From NCBI RefSeq assembly GCF_004116405.1, contig NZ_SDIC01000006.1:62001-126000 (forward strand): 64,000 nucleotides of DNA. Direction: 5' to 3'. Position numbers and translations under genes: made by a program. Below are positions 7,641 to 16,416 of the stretch, piece after piece. Position 1 is the stretch's first letter. Each line of letters begins with the position of its first letter. The notes under the pieces are model-generated. The model ran no database searches and was not told where the DNA came from. It saw only the letters and a list, made by a program, of their open reading frames with translations. This stretch comes from Halegenticoccus tardaugens. Lineage in GTDB: Archaea; Halobacteriota; Halobacteria; Halobacteriales; Haloferacaceae.

Positions 7641-9113
7641 TCAGCGGACGGGTCGCGCCTTTCGCCCGTACCGCGTCACGCCCTCCTGCGTGTAGATCCG
7701 CCTGACCACCGCCTCGACGGCGTCGCCGGCTCCCACGCGCTCGGGGTCGGCGTCCGTCACCTGCATCGGCACGCTCGCGCGCCCCTCTTCTTCCTCCCTC
7801 TCCGCGTCGAACGCGACGATCGCCGTCGCGAACTCGCCGCCGCGCGCGCCCTGCCGTGCGAACTCCGGCGGCGCGCCCCCCGGGGAGACGGTCGTGACGG
7901 TCTCGACCGCTCCGCGCCGGGAGAGTTCGACGCGCTCGAATCCCGAGAGCGCGCCGCAGCTCGGGCACGCGCCCTCGGCGGGGAACGCGAGCGCCTCGCA
8001 CGCCGGACAGCGACCGGCGACGAGGCGGTACCGCGCCTCGCGGCTCCGCCGCCACGACGGCACCGACACCATCGCGCCGCCGCCGGCCGGCGGGTCGCCG
8101 ACGATCTCGCCACGCAGGCGGAGGTAGTCGGCGTAGCTCACCGACTCGCCGCCGCCGAGCGCGAGGTCGACCGGGGGCGCGTCGCCCGAAAAGAGGAGTG
8201 CGTCGGCGCCCGCGCCGTCGCCGTAGCCGACGACGAGCGTTCGCGTCGCGCCGCCGGCGAGCGCGCGGGCGAGGGAGAGGAGCGGCCCGGCCGCCCCGGC
8301 GTCGCCGAGGTCGTGGACGGCCGCGGCGCGACGAACCGCCTCCGGGTCGATATCGAGCGCCTTCGCGGCGCGGTACGGGAGTCTGCCGTCGGGTGCGCCC
8401 AGCGCGACCGCCCCCGCGGTCGCGTCCTCCAGCCCTTCGACCGCGCCGCGTACGGCTTCGGTGTACGCCTCGCGGTCGTACGCGGTGACGCCGAGGCCTT
8501 CGACGGACTCGCTCCCCGCCCGTCGGAAGCGCGTCCCCGGGTAGTCGACGCCGTACTCGGCGCGGTCTTCGAGTGTCGTCGGCCCGTCGTCGGTCAGGAC
8601 GAACGCCGCCGCGCCCGCGCCCGCGGCGTGTCCTTCGGGGCTGTCCGGTTCGCCGCGGGGACAGTCGGCGGCGACAACGAGCGCCGGGAATCGACCCGCG
8701 TCGACGGCGGCGGCGAACGCCTCCGTCCCCGCCCGCGCGCTCCCGGTCAGGTACCGCCGGACCGCGGTCGCGGGAACCCCGAGGAACTCGCCGAGCCGCG
8801 GGGTGAGATCCGTCGCCGCCACCGGCGGCGTCGAGGTCCCGAACGCGAGCGCCTCGATCTCGCCCGCCGCGACCCCGGCGGCGTCGAGCGCGCGCTCCGC
8901 CGCCTCCGTCGCCATCGTCAGGGCGTCCTCGTCCGCCGCCGGGACGGCCGACGAGCGGATCCCGGCCGCATCGAACCGTCCCCACGCCTCCCGGACGGTT
9001 TCGGCGTCGACGCGGTACCTCGGGGCGTACGCCGCGACCCCGGCGACGCCGACGCGCCCGTCCGCCCGCGGCGCCGGCGGGCGCGGCTCCGCCCTCGTGC
9101 GCTCGCCCCTCAT
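7641..9113 (-). CDS. HMG-CoA synthase-like protein fused to DUF35 OB-fold domain
   Basis: 490 residues. Residues about 20-350 follow the archaeal HMG-CoA synthase/KAS-III thiolase fold (VGVAGVAAYAPRYRV start). Residues about 365-490 are a DUF35 unit, with a rubredoxin-like zinc ribbon (CPACEAL, CPSCGAL) followed by an OB-fold. The catalytic cysteine of HMG-CoA synthases (usually ACKAGT) appears to be replaced, since the aligned segment reads GSARAGT with alanine near 127. The ATG overlaps the stop of the thiolase gene (ATGA). In archaea, thiolase, DUF35 and HMG-CoA synthase form one complex, and here two of the parts are fused. A scaffold or altered-chemistry role is inferred. Confidence 0.85.
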   Translation of the reverse strand: MRGERTRAEPRPPAPRADGRVGVAGVAAYAPRYRVDAETVREAWGRFDAAGIRSSAVPAADEDALTMATEAAERALDAAGVAAGEIEALAFGTSTPPVAATDLTPRLGEFLGVPATAVRRYLTGSARAGTEAFAAAVDAGRFPALVVAADCPRGEPDSPEGHAAGAGAAAFVLTDDGPTTLEDRAEYGVDYPGTRFRRAGSESVEGLGVTAYDREAYTEAVRGAVEGLEDATAGAVALGAPDGRLPYRAAKALDIDPEAVRRAAAVHDLGDAGAAGPLLSLARALAGGATRTLVVGYGDGAGADALLFSGDAPPVDLALGGGESVSYADYLRLRGEIVGDPPAGGGAMVSVPSWRRSREARYRLVAGRCPACEALAFPAEGACPSCGALSGFERVELSRRGAVETVTTVSPGGAPPEFARQGARGGEFATAIVAFDAEREEEEGRASVPMQVTDADPERVGAGDAVEAVVRRIYTQEGVTRYGRKARPVR

Positions 9114-10309
9114 GCGCTCGTCCCTCCGTCGGCGGCGGCCGGCGGATCGGCGTCTTCCGTCTCGAACACGTGGACCACCGCCGCGCCGCCGCTGCCGCCG
9201 ACGTTGTGCGTCAGGCCGCGCTGGGGGGCGGAGAGTTGGCGATCGCCCGCGTCGCCGGTGAGCTGTTCGAACGCCTCGACCGCCTGTCCGGCCCCGGTCG
9301 CGCCGATGGGGTGGCCTTTCGATTTCAGCCCGCCGGAGGTGTTGACGGGGAGCCGCCCGTCGATCTCCGTCGCGCCCGAGTCGATCATGCCGACGGCCCC
9401 GCCGCGTTCGCAGAGCCCGAGGTCCTCGTAGGCGAGCAGTTCCGCGATGGCGAAGCAGTCGTGGACCTCCGCGAAGTCCAGATCCGTCGGGTCGACGCCG
9501 GCCATCCGGTAGGCGGCCGTCGCCGCCCGTCTCGACGCCGGAATCGACGTGTACGTGTCGCGCTGGAACAGCCCGACCCGGTCGGTCGACGCGCCGACGC
9601 CCGCGACCCGGACGCGCCGATCGAACGACGCCGCGGCCTCCTCGCTCGCGACGAGCACCGCGGCCGCCCCGTCCGTGGTCGGACAGCAGTGGTACAGCGT
9701 GAGCGGGTCGGCGACGACGGGGGCCGATTCGGCGTCCTCCAGCGTGCAGGGGAAGCCGAGGTGGGCGTGTGGGTTCTTCGCACCGTTCGCGTGGTTCTTC
9801 ACGGCGACCCGCGAGAGCGACTCCCGCGCCGCGCCGTGCTCGCGGAGGTACGCGTCCGCCATCTGCGCGTACACCCCCGAGAACGTCGTGCCGGCCATGC
9901 GCTCCCACTCGGTCTCGCCGCTGACGCCGAGCCAGTACCTCGTCGCCTCGCTCGACGCGTCGGTCATCACCTCGAACCCGCCCGCGAGGACGAGGTCGGC
10001 CATCCCGCTTTTCACCGCCATCACGGCGGATCGGATCGCGTAGCCGCTCGCCGCGCAGGCGTTCTCGACACGGGTACAGGGGACGCCTCGGAGGCCGACG
10101 TGCTCCGTAACCGCCGGTCCGGGGAGTCCCAGTTGCCGCCCTCCGACCCCCAGCGTTCCGACGTACGCCTCGTCCACGTCGCCCGGTTCGAGGCCGCCGG
10201 CGCTCTCCGCTGCGTCCTCGTACGCCGCCCGGAACAGCGATCGGTAGCTCTCGTTGGGAAACGACCCGTAGTCCGACTGGCCCGCTCCCACGAGATACGC
10301 GTCAGCCAT
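9110..10309 (-). CDS. SCP2-type thiolase
   Basis: 399 residues. The nucleophilic cysteine lies in ENACASGYA (near residue 88), followed by HDCF and the histidine motif GGLKSKGHPIGATG near 320. The C-terminus has HNVGGSGG in place of the second-cysteine motif of classical thiolases, which marks the SCP2/archaeal thiolase branch. It should cleave or form 3-ketoacyl-CoA. It is the first gene of an operon with the HMG-CoA-synthase-like/DUF35 fusion, overlapping by four bases. GATATAC at 10334-10340, about 28 bases upstream, is a probable TATA box. With phenylacetate-CoA ligase divergent, a role in phenylacetyl-CoA breakdown is plausible. Confidence 0.9.
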   Translation of the reverse strand: MADAYLVGAGQSDYGSFPNESYRSLFRAAYEDAAESAGGLEPGDVDEAYVGTLGVGGRQLGLPGPAVTEHVGLRGVPCTRVENACAASGYAIRSAVMAVKSGMADLVLAGGFEVMTDASSEATRYWLGVSGETEWERMAGTTFSGVYAQMADAYLREHGAARESLSRVAVKNHANGAKNPHAHLGFPCTLEDAESAPVVADPLTLYHCCPTTDGAAAVLVASEEAAASFDRRVRVAGVGASTDRVGLFQRDTYTSIPASRRAATAAYRMAGVDPTDLDFAEVHDCFAIAELLAYEDLGLCERGGAVGMIDSGATEIDGRLPVNTSGGLKSKGHPIGATGAGQAVEAFEQLTGDAGDRQLSAPQRGLTHNVGGSGGAAVVHVFETEDADPPAAADGGTSA

Positions 10310-10431
10310 GCCCGAACCATACGGGTCGATCGTGATATACCCCGCGGTGGCGGCGCTCGTCGCCCGCGCCGCCGCGACGCACCGAGGGACCGCAGGGTAA
10401 CGGTTTTGTGGACTCTCGCCGAGGGTCGTTC

Positions 10432-11724
10432 ATGGTTTACGATGAGGGAGAGTCGATCCCCCGACCCGAACTCCGCGAACTGCAAGGAGAGCGGCTCAGA
10501 GAGACCGTCGAGCACGCTTACGAGAACGTCCCGCACTACCGCGCCGCGCTCGACGAGGCGGGCGTGTCGCCCGACGACGTCCGGGGAATCGACGACGTGA
10601 CGAAGCTCCCCTTCACGACGAAGGACGACTTCCGCGACACATACCCCGACGGCCTCGTCGCGGTCGACCAGTCCGAACTCCGGCGGATCCACGCCTCGTC
10701 GGGGACGACGGGAAAGCCGAAGATCGTCGCGTACACGGAGCGCGACCTCGGCGTCTGGTCGGAGGCGATGGCCCGCTCGCTCGTCGCCGCCGGCGTCGAG
10801 TCGGGCGATCTCGTCCAGAACGCCTACGGGTACGGCCTCTTCACGGGCGGGCTCGGCGTCCACATGGGCTGCGAGGAACTCGGGGCGAACGTCATCCCCA
10901 TCGGCGGCGGGCAGACCGGCCGGCAGATCGAACTGCTCTCCGACCTCGGGGCCGACGTGCTGACCTGCACGCCCTCCTACGCGCTCTACCTCGCCGAGGC
11001 GGCCGAGGAGCGTGGCGTCGACCCGCGAGCGTGGAACCTCTCGACGGTCATCGTCGGGGCGGAGCCGTGCACGCCGCCGATGCGCCGGGAGATCGAGAAG
11101 GCGCTCGACGTGACCGCGCTCGACATCTACGGCCTCTCGGAGATCGTCGGACCGGGCGTCGCCATGGAGGGCGTCGAGAAGGGGGGCCTGTACGTCTGGG
11201 AGGACCACTTCTACCCGGAAGTGATCGACCCGGACACCGGCGAGCCGCTGCCCGAGGGCGAGGAGGGGGAACTCGTGTTCACGACCCTGACGAAGGAGGC
11301 GGTGCCGGTGCTGCGGTACCGAACCGGCGATCTGACGACGCTCACCCGCGAGCCGTCGGCGTCGGGGCGGACGGTGGCACGGATGGGCCACGTCACCGGG
11401 CGGAGCGACGACCTCCTCATCGTCCGCGGGGTGAACCTCTACCCGAGCGAGATCGAATCCGTCGTCGTGGAGTTCGAGGAAGTCGCCCCGCACTACCGGA
11501 TCGACCTGCGCCGCGACGGACAACTCGACGCGATCGACATCACGGTCGAGCGGGACGACCACTTCGACGGGGACGTCGACGACCTCCGGGAGCGACTCTA
11601 CGACCGGCTGAAGACCGTCCTCGGGTTCACGCCCGACTCGCTCGCCGTCGTCGATCCCGGCGGCATCGAGCGACAGGAGACCGGGAAGGTAAAGCGCGTG
11701 TTCGACCACCGGACGGGTGCCTAA
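10432..11724 (+). CDS. paaK: Phenylacetate-CoA ligase
   Basis: 430 residues. The adenylate-forming P-loop is SSGTTGKPK (near residue 93), followed by the YGLSE motif and the C-terminal LIVRGVNLYPSEIE region typical of PaaK. It lacks the longer N-terminal domain of general acyl-CoA synthetases, as expected for this family. It makes phenylacetyl-CoA from phenylacetate, CoA and ATP. I start it at the ATG 10432, giving MVYDEGESI. An in-frame GTG at 10408 would add eight residues. It is divergent from the thiolase operon and about 11 kb from paaABCD, so activation and epoxidation are encoded in separate units. Confidence 0.92.
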   Translation: MVYDEGESIPRPELRELQGERLRETVEHAYENVPHYRAALDEAGVSPDDVRGIDDVTKLPFTTKDDFRDTYPDGLVAVDQSELRRIHASSGTTGKPKIVAYTERDLGVWSEAMARSLVAAGVESGDLVQNAYGYGLFTGGLGVHMGCEELGANVIPIGGGQTGRQIELLSDLGADVLTCTPSYALYLAEAAEERGVDPRAWNLSTVIVGAEPCTPPMRREIEKALDVTALDIYGLSEIVGPGVAMEGVEKGGLYVWEDHFYPEVIDPDTGEPLPEGEEGELVFTTLTKEAVPVLRYRTGDLTTLTREPSASGRTVARMGHVTGRSDDLLIVRGVNLYPSEIESVVVEFEEVAPHYRIDLRRDGQLDAIDITVERDDHFDGDVDDLRERLYDRLKTVLGFTPDSLAVVDPGGIERQETGKVKRVFDHRTGA

Positions 11725-12122
11725 CCCTCGCCGTTTCGTTCCGCCCTCGGGTCCTCGATCTCGCCGCGTTCGACGGCGTCGCGGCGCTCGTTCTCCGCCC
11801 CGATCAGTCGCCCGCTGCGGAGGTAGTACGCGGGCGCGACGAACGGCAGCACGAGCGCCGCGAGGATCCACAGGTACCGGGTGCGACCCCACCGCAACCC
11901 CTGCCTGCGGAGCGAGGCGACGTCGGCGTAGACGAGGAGGGCGAAGAAGCCGTGGCTGCCGACGAGCACGCCGAGCACCGCCCCGATCCCGAGGGAGGAC
12001 ACGAGGAGGAGGATGACGCCGCCGATCACCCAGACGATCGGCAGGATCGACCGGTACCGTCCCTTCACGCGGGGTCGGCGCTTCGTCCGGTGGACCTCTG
12101 TGCCGCGTCGGTAGCCGTCCAT
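11721..12122 (-). CDS. Conserved haloarchaeal membrane protein
   Basis: 133 residues from the ATG at 12122 (MDGYRRGTE). The upstream frame extension is low-complexity and unlikely. There are three hydrophobic segments (about 27-47, 48-70 and 82-105) between basic loops, and a charged C-terminal tail (ENERRDAVERGEIED). No enzyme motif. It is convergent with paaK and overlaps its end by four bases. Function unknown. Confidence 0.6.
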   Translation of the reverse strand: MDGYRRGTEVHRTKRRPRVKGRYRSILPIVWVIGGVILLLVSSLGIGAVLGVLVGSHGFFALLVYADVASLRRQGLRWGRTRYLWILAALVLPFVAPAYYLRSGRLIGAENERRDAVERGEIEDPRAERNGEG

Positions 12123-12306
12123 GCCCGACGTAGGCCGCCGCCGGGTGAAAAGCGGTTCGTCCCGCGGAGGCGATTTCCCTCGCGTCCCCGCTCTTTCGTC
12201 GTTCGCCACTCCGTTCTTTCGTCGCTCGCGTCCCCGTTCTCTCGTCGCGTCCGGACGGTGCGACGGTCCCGATTGTCTCCTCGACGCCTGAATATCAAAC
12301 CCACAG

Positions 12307-12315
12307 GTATATATG
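12307..12315 (+). promoter_or_regulatory. TATA box for cold-shock gene
   Basis: GTATATATG is a strong TATA box. A transcript starting about 27 bases downstream would have a leader of about 13 nt that includes GGAG at 12338-12341, nine bases before the ATG. This is one of the few genes here with a visible Shine-Dalgarno sequence. Confidence 0.6.
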
Positions 12316-12350
12316 CCTAAACGCCGGAGTAAGTAACGGAGTTATTGCGA

Positions 12351-12545
12351 ATGGCAAAAGGTACTGTCGCTTTCTTCAACGACACTGGCGGTTACGGATT
12401 CATCGACACTGAGGACGCGGACGAGGACGTGTTCTTCCACATGGAGGACGTCGGCGGCCCGGACCTCGAAGAGGGTCAGGAGGTCGAGTTCGACATCGAA
12501 CAGGCCGACAAGGGCCCGCGCGCGAAGAACCTTCAGCGGCTGTAA
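12351..12545 (+). CDS. cspA: Cold-shock domain protein
   Basis: 64 residues, a single cold-shock OB-fold. The RNP1-like motif GGYGFID and the RNP2-like motif VFFHME are in order near residues 13 and 29. It binds single-stranded nucleic acid and is thought to act as an RNA chaperone. Unlike bacterial CspA, the surface is very acidic (DTEDADEDV), as expected for high-salt cytoplasm. It is monocistronic with a strong TATA box and a T-rich stretch after the stop (GGTTTTCAGTATTTTA, 12558-12573). The ATG at 12351 is preferred over a TTG six bases upstream. Confidence 0.93.
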   Translation: MAKGTVAFFNDTGGYGFIDTEDADEDVFFHMEDVGGPDLEEGQEVEFDIEQADKGPRAKNLQRL

Positions 12546-12617
12546 CGACACGAAAGACGGTTTTCAGTATTTTACCGGCCGACCAGCGGCAGTGCCGCCT
12601 CGACCGCGCGACGCCGC

Positions 12618-13076
12618 TCAGCCGAGCGGCTTGACGTCGACCTCGTGCGGCCCGTCCGGCGTTTCGAGCGCGACCGACCGGACGAGGTGTTCGCGCACCG
12701 CCGCCCGCCACCGTTCGACGGCCTCGACGTGCCGCGCGCGGTGTTCCTCCGGGGAGTAGTCCATTCTCGCCCCGAGCTCGTCCACCGTCTCGTCGACCTC
12801 CGGGTACGGCGGCGCGTCCGCGTCGACGAGGCGGCGCGGGTCGACGTGGATCGGCCGCTCGTCGCCCTCGTACGCTCCCTCGCCCCCTTCGACGTGGATT
12901 CGCGCGCGCATCCGCCCGTAGAAGGGCGGGGTGATCCGGAGGACGACCCGCCGGCCGCTCCGCTCGGTCGCTTCGAGCGCGGTCACGACGTCGTCGACCG
13001 TCACCGCGATCGACCTGATCGCCGCCGGATCCGCGCCGCCGACCCCGTCGCGTCGTCGGTTCGTTCCGTCGCTCAT
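12618..13076 (-). CDS. Conserved haloarchaeal protein of unknown function
   Basis: 152 residues, soluble. A basic N-terminal tail (SDGTNRRRDG) precedes an alpha/beta-looking domain with ITPPFYGRMRARIHV in the middle and a helical C-terminal third ending HEVDVKPLG. I do not recognise a characterised family, though the ITPPF...RMRARIH segment is conserved in haloarchaeal genomes as far as I recall. Codon use is normal for the region. It probably forms a unit with the small zinc protein 33 bases upstream on the same strand. Confidence 0.65.
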   Translation of the reverse strand: MSDGTNRRRDGVGGADPAAIRSIAVTVDDVVTALEATERSGRRVVLRITPPFYGRMRARIHVEGGEGAYEGDERPIHVDPRRLVDADAPPYPEVDETVDELGARMDYSPEEHRARHVEAVERWRAAVREHLVRSVALETPDGPHEVDVKPLG

Positions 13077-13109
13077 CCTTCGCTTCGGCTTCGCTTACGA
13101 CGTCGATCC

Positions 13110-13277
13110 CTATTGCCCTTTAGCCGGTGCGCCGCCCCCGACGTCGATCGGGCGGCGTCTCCATCCGGGCGTCGCGGGGCGGAGTCCGCCCCCGCACTCC
13201 GGGCAGGCGGCGCGGTACGCCGCGGGGCTGACCTTGCAGTCGCAGGCGCGACAGACGTAGGAAGGGTGCTCTGGCAT
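13110..13277 (-). CDS. Rubrerythrin-like zinc-ribbon protein
   Basis: 55 residues, ATG at 13277 and TAG at 13110. It carries CRACDC near residue 9 and CPECGG near 25, a rubredoxin/rubrerythrin-like four-cysteine ribbon, then a basic C-terminal tail (GWRRRPIDVGGG). Similar small proteins starting MPxHPSYxCRAC are common in haloarchaea. Metal could be zinc or iron. The role is unknown. It lies 33 bases upstream of the 152-residue protein on the same strand. Confidence 0.75.
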   Translation of the reverse strand: MPEHPSYVCRACDCKVSPAAYRAACPECGGGLRPATPGWRRRPIDVGGGAPAKGQ

Positions 13278-13379
13278 CGGACGGCGGTTCGGCGCGTTGG
13301 ATGTTAAATGTTATCATGGAACGCTTACTCCGCGACGGAACGTACACAAATTTTTATCATCGTTACGTGAACTGGGGCC

Positions 13380-13844
13380 ATGGCCTACAGCTACGAGCCG
13401 CACTACTTCGAGGACTTCGAGGTCGGCCAGGAGTTCCGGAGCGTCGGCCGGACGGTGACCGAGACGGACTTCGTGATGCACTCTGCGCTCTCTGGCGACT
13501 GGACGGAGCTTCACACCAACCGCCACTACGCCGAGGACGAGTACTTCGGCGAGCGCGTCGCCCACGGCCCGATGACGTTCGTCCTCGCAACCGGCTTCGT
13601 CTACCGCTGTGGCTTTCTAGAACGGACGGTGCTCGCCTTCCTCGGCATGAACTACATGGACATCCCCGCGCCGGTCCGGATGGGAGACTCCGTCTCGCTC
13701 GCGATGGAGGTGACCGAAACGAGGCCGTTCTCCAGCCGCGACGACGCCGGCCTCGTCGTCGTCGACACCGAGATGACGAGACAGGACGGCGAGGTCGTGT
13801 TCGCAGGCGACATGAAGTTCATGATCAAGACGAGGGGAGCGTAG
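13380..13844 (+). CDS. MaoC family hydratase
   Basis: 154 residues, one hot-dog domain. The (R)-hydratase signature is visible: catalytic aspartate and histidine in DWTELHTNRHYA, then GERVAHGPM. The family hydrates 2-enoyl-CoA to (R)-3-hydroxyacyl-CoA, and a MaoC-like domain of PaaZ opens oxepin-CoA. In this neighbourhood a role as a stand-alone oxepin-CoA hydrolase is possible but unproven. It is monocistronic, preceded by an AT-containing stretch (AAATTTTTATCATC), and faces the TRAP transporter operon convergently. Confidence 0.88.
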   Translation: MAYSYEPHYFEDFEVGQEFRSVGRTVTETDFVMHSALSGDWTELHTNRHYAEDEYFGERVAHGPMTFVLATGFVYRCGFLERTVLAFLGMNYMDIPAPVRMGDSVSLAMEVTETRPFSSRDDAGLVVVDTEMTRQDGEVVFAGDMKFMIKTRGA

Positions 13845-13911
13845 TCTCCTCCCGGACGATCGCGCGCGAGGAATCCCCGCCCGGATCGTGCACCCGCGAG
13901 AGAGACGGCGC

Positions 13912-15927
13912 TCAGTTCGTCGGCGACGCCCCGATCTCGCCCCTGCCGCTCGCGTACTGACGGAGGAACACGACGGCGATGAGCGCCAGTCCCACGAGGT
14001 CGGTCGTCATCCCAGGTGCGATGAGCACGACCGCCCCCGCGACGAGGACGGCCCGTTCGACGACGTGCGTCGGGGCGTACAGGTACCCCTGCGTCCCCGC
14101 CGAGAGCGCGACCACCCCGACGAGCGCCGTCGCCGCGCCGACGACGACCTTCGTCGTCGAGCCGATGAGGAGCAGTTCGGGCCCGTACACGAACAGGTAG
14201 GGCACGAGAAAGCCCGCGGCGGCGAGGTTCACGGCCGTCAGGCCGGTCTTCCACGGATCGGACTCCGCGATGCTGCTCGTCGTGAACACCGCCAGCATGA
14301 TCGGCGGCGTGATGGCGCTGATGATGCCGAAGTAGAAGATGAAGAGGTGCGCCGCGAGCGTTTCGACCCCGAGCTGCGTGAGCGCGGGCGCGCCGAGCGC
14401 GGCGAGCACGACGTAGGCGGCCGTCGTCGGCAGCCCCATCCCGAGAACGATCGAGGTCACCATCGTCAGCGCGAGCGCGACGATGAGCACGCCGCCGGAC
14501 GCCGACGCGATGAGCGAGCTGAACTTCAGTCCGAGACCGGTGAGCGTCACCATCCCGACGACGATCCCGGCGGTGGCGCAGGCGACCGCGACCACGACGG
14601 TCATCCGCATCCCGCGGTCGAGCGCGCGCACGACGAGGCCGCCGGCGTCGGAGAGCAGCCCCAGCGCGGTCCCGACGTCGCCGTTCACCAGCGCCCCGAC
14701 GAACCCCCGGACGGCGGAGAGGGGGATCGCGACGACGAGCGTGAGCACGATCCCGACGAACGCCGCGAGCATCGCGGAGTAGCCGAACACCAGCATGGCG
14801 ACCAGCGCGACGATCGGGATCAGGTAGTGAACGCCGGTCCTGAGCAGGTGCCTCGGATCGGGCAGGTTCGCCCGCTCGATCCCTTCCAGCCCCTGTCGCT
14901 TCGCGCGGAAGTGGACCGCCGCGCCGACGCTCAGAAAGTACAGGAGCGCCGGGATCGCGGCCGCGGCGATGATCTCGACGTAGCTGATGCCCGTCCACGC
15001 CGACATGATGAACGCGCCCGCGCCCATCACCGGCGGCATGATCTGGCCGCCGCTGGACGCCGCGGACTCGACGGCCGCGGCGTAGCGGTTCTTGAACCCG
15101 GTGCGCTTCATCAGCGGGATGGTGAACGCGCCGGTTGTCGCCGCGTTGGCGACGGCGCTCCCGTTGAGGCTCGCGAGGAACCCGCTCGCGAGGACCGACG
15201 TCTTCGCCGGGCCGCCGGTGCTGCGCCCGGTCGCCCCGTACGCGAGGTCGATGAACCAGTCGCCGATCCCCGTCTCCTCGAGGAACGCCCCGAGGATGAT
15301 GAACACGACGACGTACGTCGCGCTCACGTCGAGCGGGATGCCGAAGATCCCTTCCGTCGTCAGGTACGTGTGCGAGACGATCCGCTCGATCGAGTACCCC
15401 CGGTGGATGAGCGGCCCCGGCATGAACCGCCCGTAGTAGGCGTACGCGAGGAATCCCCCGGCGATGATGGGGAGCGCCCGGCCGGTCGCGCGGCGCGTTA
15501 TTTCGAGCACGATCAGGATCGTGACCGCCCCGAACAGCAGGTCCTGCGGCAGCGGCGCGCCGGATCGCTGGGCCAACCCGCCGTACCTGATGGCGTACGC
15601 GATGTAGAGGACGCTCGGCACCCCGACCGCGATCAGCAGCCAGTCGTACCACGGGACGCCCTCTCGGTCCGCGGCTCGCGCCGGGAAGTACAGCATCGCC
15701 AGCACGGTGATCGCCGCCAGGTGGAGCGACCGGTTGGTGAACGCGCCCGGCGTTCCGAATCCGGCGATGAGCACGTGGTACGTTCCCGCCACGACCGCGA
15801 CCGCGACCGCCGCGGTTCGGGCCCGCCCGGACAGGGTCCTCCCCGGCTTCGTCTCGGCGTCGCCTTTCGCTTCGTCGGTCAACTCTCCCTCGCTCAGTTC
15901 GCCGTCGGTCGGTGTCGTGTTCGTCAT
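13912..15927 (-). CDS. TRAP transporter fused permease (4TM-12TM)
   Basis: 671 residues with about 17-19 hydrophobic segments. An N-terminal set corresponds to the small DctQ-like subunit and the larger remainder to the DctM-like subunit. Residues about 100-130 bear the usual fused-TRAP start, and the middle has SLNGSAVANAATTGAFTIP, a typical DctM element. The start at 15927 overlaps the stop of the DUF1850 gene (ATGA); further upstream codons belong to that gene. With its TAXI binding protein it should drive Na+-dependent uptake of a carboxylate-type substrate. The substrate is unknown, though the setting suggests an organic acid. Confidence 0.93.
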   Translation of the reverse strand: MTNTTPTDGELSEGELTDEAKGDAETKPGRTLSGRARTAAVAVAVVAGTYHVLIAGFGTPGAFTNRSLHLAAITVLAMLYFPARAADREGVPWYDWLLIAVGVPSVLYIAYAIRYGGLAQRSGAPLPQDLLFGAVTILIVLEITRRATGRALPIIAGGFLAYAYYGRFMPGPLIHRGYSIERIVSHTYLTTEGIFGIPLDVSATYVVVFIILGAFLEETGIGDWFIDLAYGATGRSTGGPAKTSVLASGFLASLNGSAVANAATTGAFTIPLMKRTGFKNRYAAAVESAASSGGQIMPPVMGAGAFIMSAWTGISYVEIIAAAAIPALLYFLSVGAAVHFRAKRQGLEGIERANLPDPRHLLRTGVHYLIPIVALVAMLVFGYSAMLAAFVGIVLTLVVAIPLSAVRGFVGALVNGDVGTALGLLSDAGGLVVRALDRGMRMTVVVAVACATAGIVVGMVTLTGLGLKFSSLIASASGGVLIVALALTMVTSIVLGMGLPTTAAYVVLAALGAPALTQLGVETLAAHLFIFYFGIISAITPPIMLAVFTTSSIAESDPWKTGLTAVNLAAAGFLVPYLFVYGPELLLIGSTTKVVVGAATALVGVVALSAGTQGYLYAPTHVVERAVLVAGAVVLIAPGMTTDLVGLALIAVVFLRQYASGRGEIGASPTN

Positions 15928-16415
15928 ACGTGTGCCTCCGCCCGCAACCGGAGATAGTCGAGGTAGCTCACCCGCTGCACCGAGAACCGGATCGAGTCCC
16001 ACCGATCCGCGTACTCGTACAGCGGCCGCTCTCGCCCGTCGGAGACGAGCGTCTGGTTCGTGTACTTCGCCACGCGGACGGTGAACGAGCCGAGATCGCG
16101 GTGCATCCGAAGCACCGTGAAGTTCCCCTCCCGGGTCCGGTTCGCCTCGGTGTATTCGAGGCCGATCGCGTGGTACCGGTACTCCTCGCGGACCTGCACG
16201 ATCGACGTCCCGCGTACCTCGTACACCTCGTGAATCGGCGTCTCGTCGAACGAGTGGACGTAGTGTATCGCGAACCGATCTCCCTCGTGAACTCGCTCGA
16301 CGCCGAGCGTCTCGCCGCTCCGCGGGTCCTCCATCGCTAGGACGGTCACGTCCGTCGCCGCGCCGGCAACGAGAAGCAGCGCGAAAACGGCCGCGACGAC
16401 CCGCCGACCGCGCAT
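15924..16415 (-). CDS. DUF1850 protein of TAXI-TRAP operon
   Basis: 163 residues. An N-terminal hydrophobic segment (VVAAVFALLLVAGAA) serves as signal or anchor, and the domain contains YVHSFDETPIHEVYEV, the conserved core of DUF1850. The family is found almost only beside TAXI-type TRAP transporters and is presumed to be an accessory subunit facing outward. It sits exactly between the binding protein (one base gap) and the permease (four-base overlap). Confidence 0.85.
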   Translation of the reverse strand: MRGRRVVAAVFALLLVAGAATDVTVLAMEDPRSGETLGVERVHEGDRFAIHYVHSFDETPIHEVYEVRGTSIVQVREEYRYHAIGLEYTEANRTREGNFTVLRMHRDLGSFTVRVAKYTNQTLVSDGRERPLYEYADRWDSIRFSVQRVSYLDYLRLRAEAHV

Positions 16416-16416
16416 C

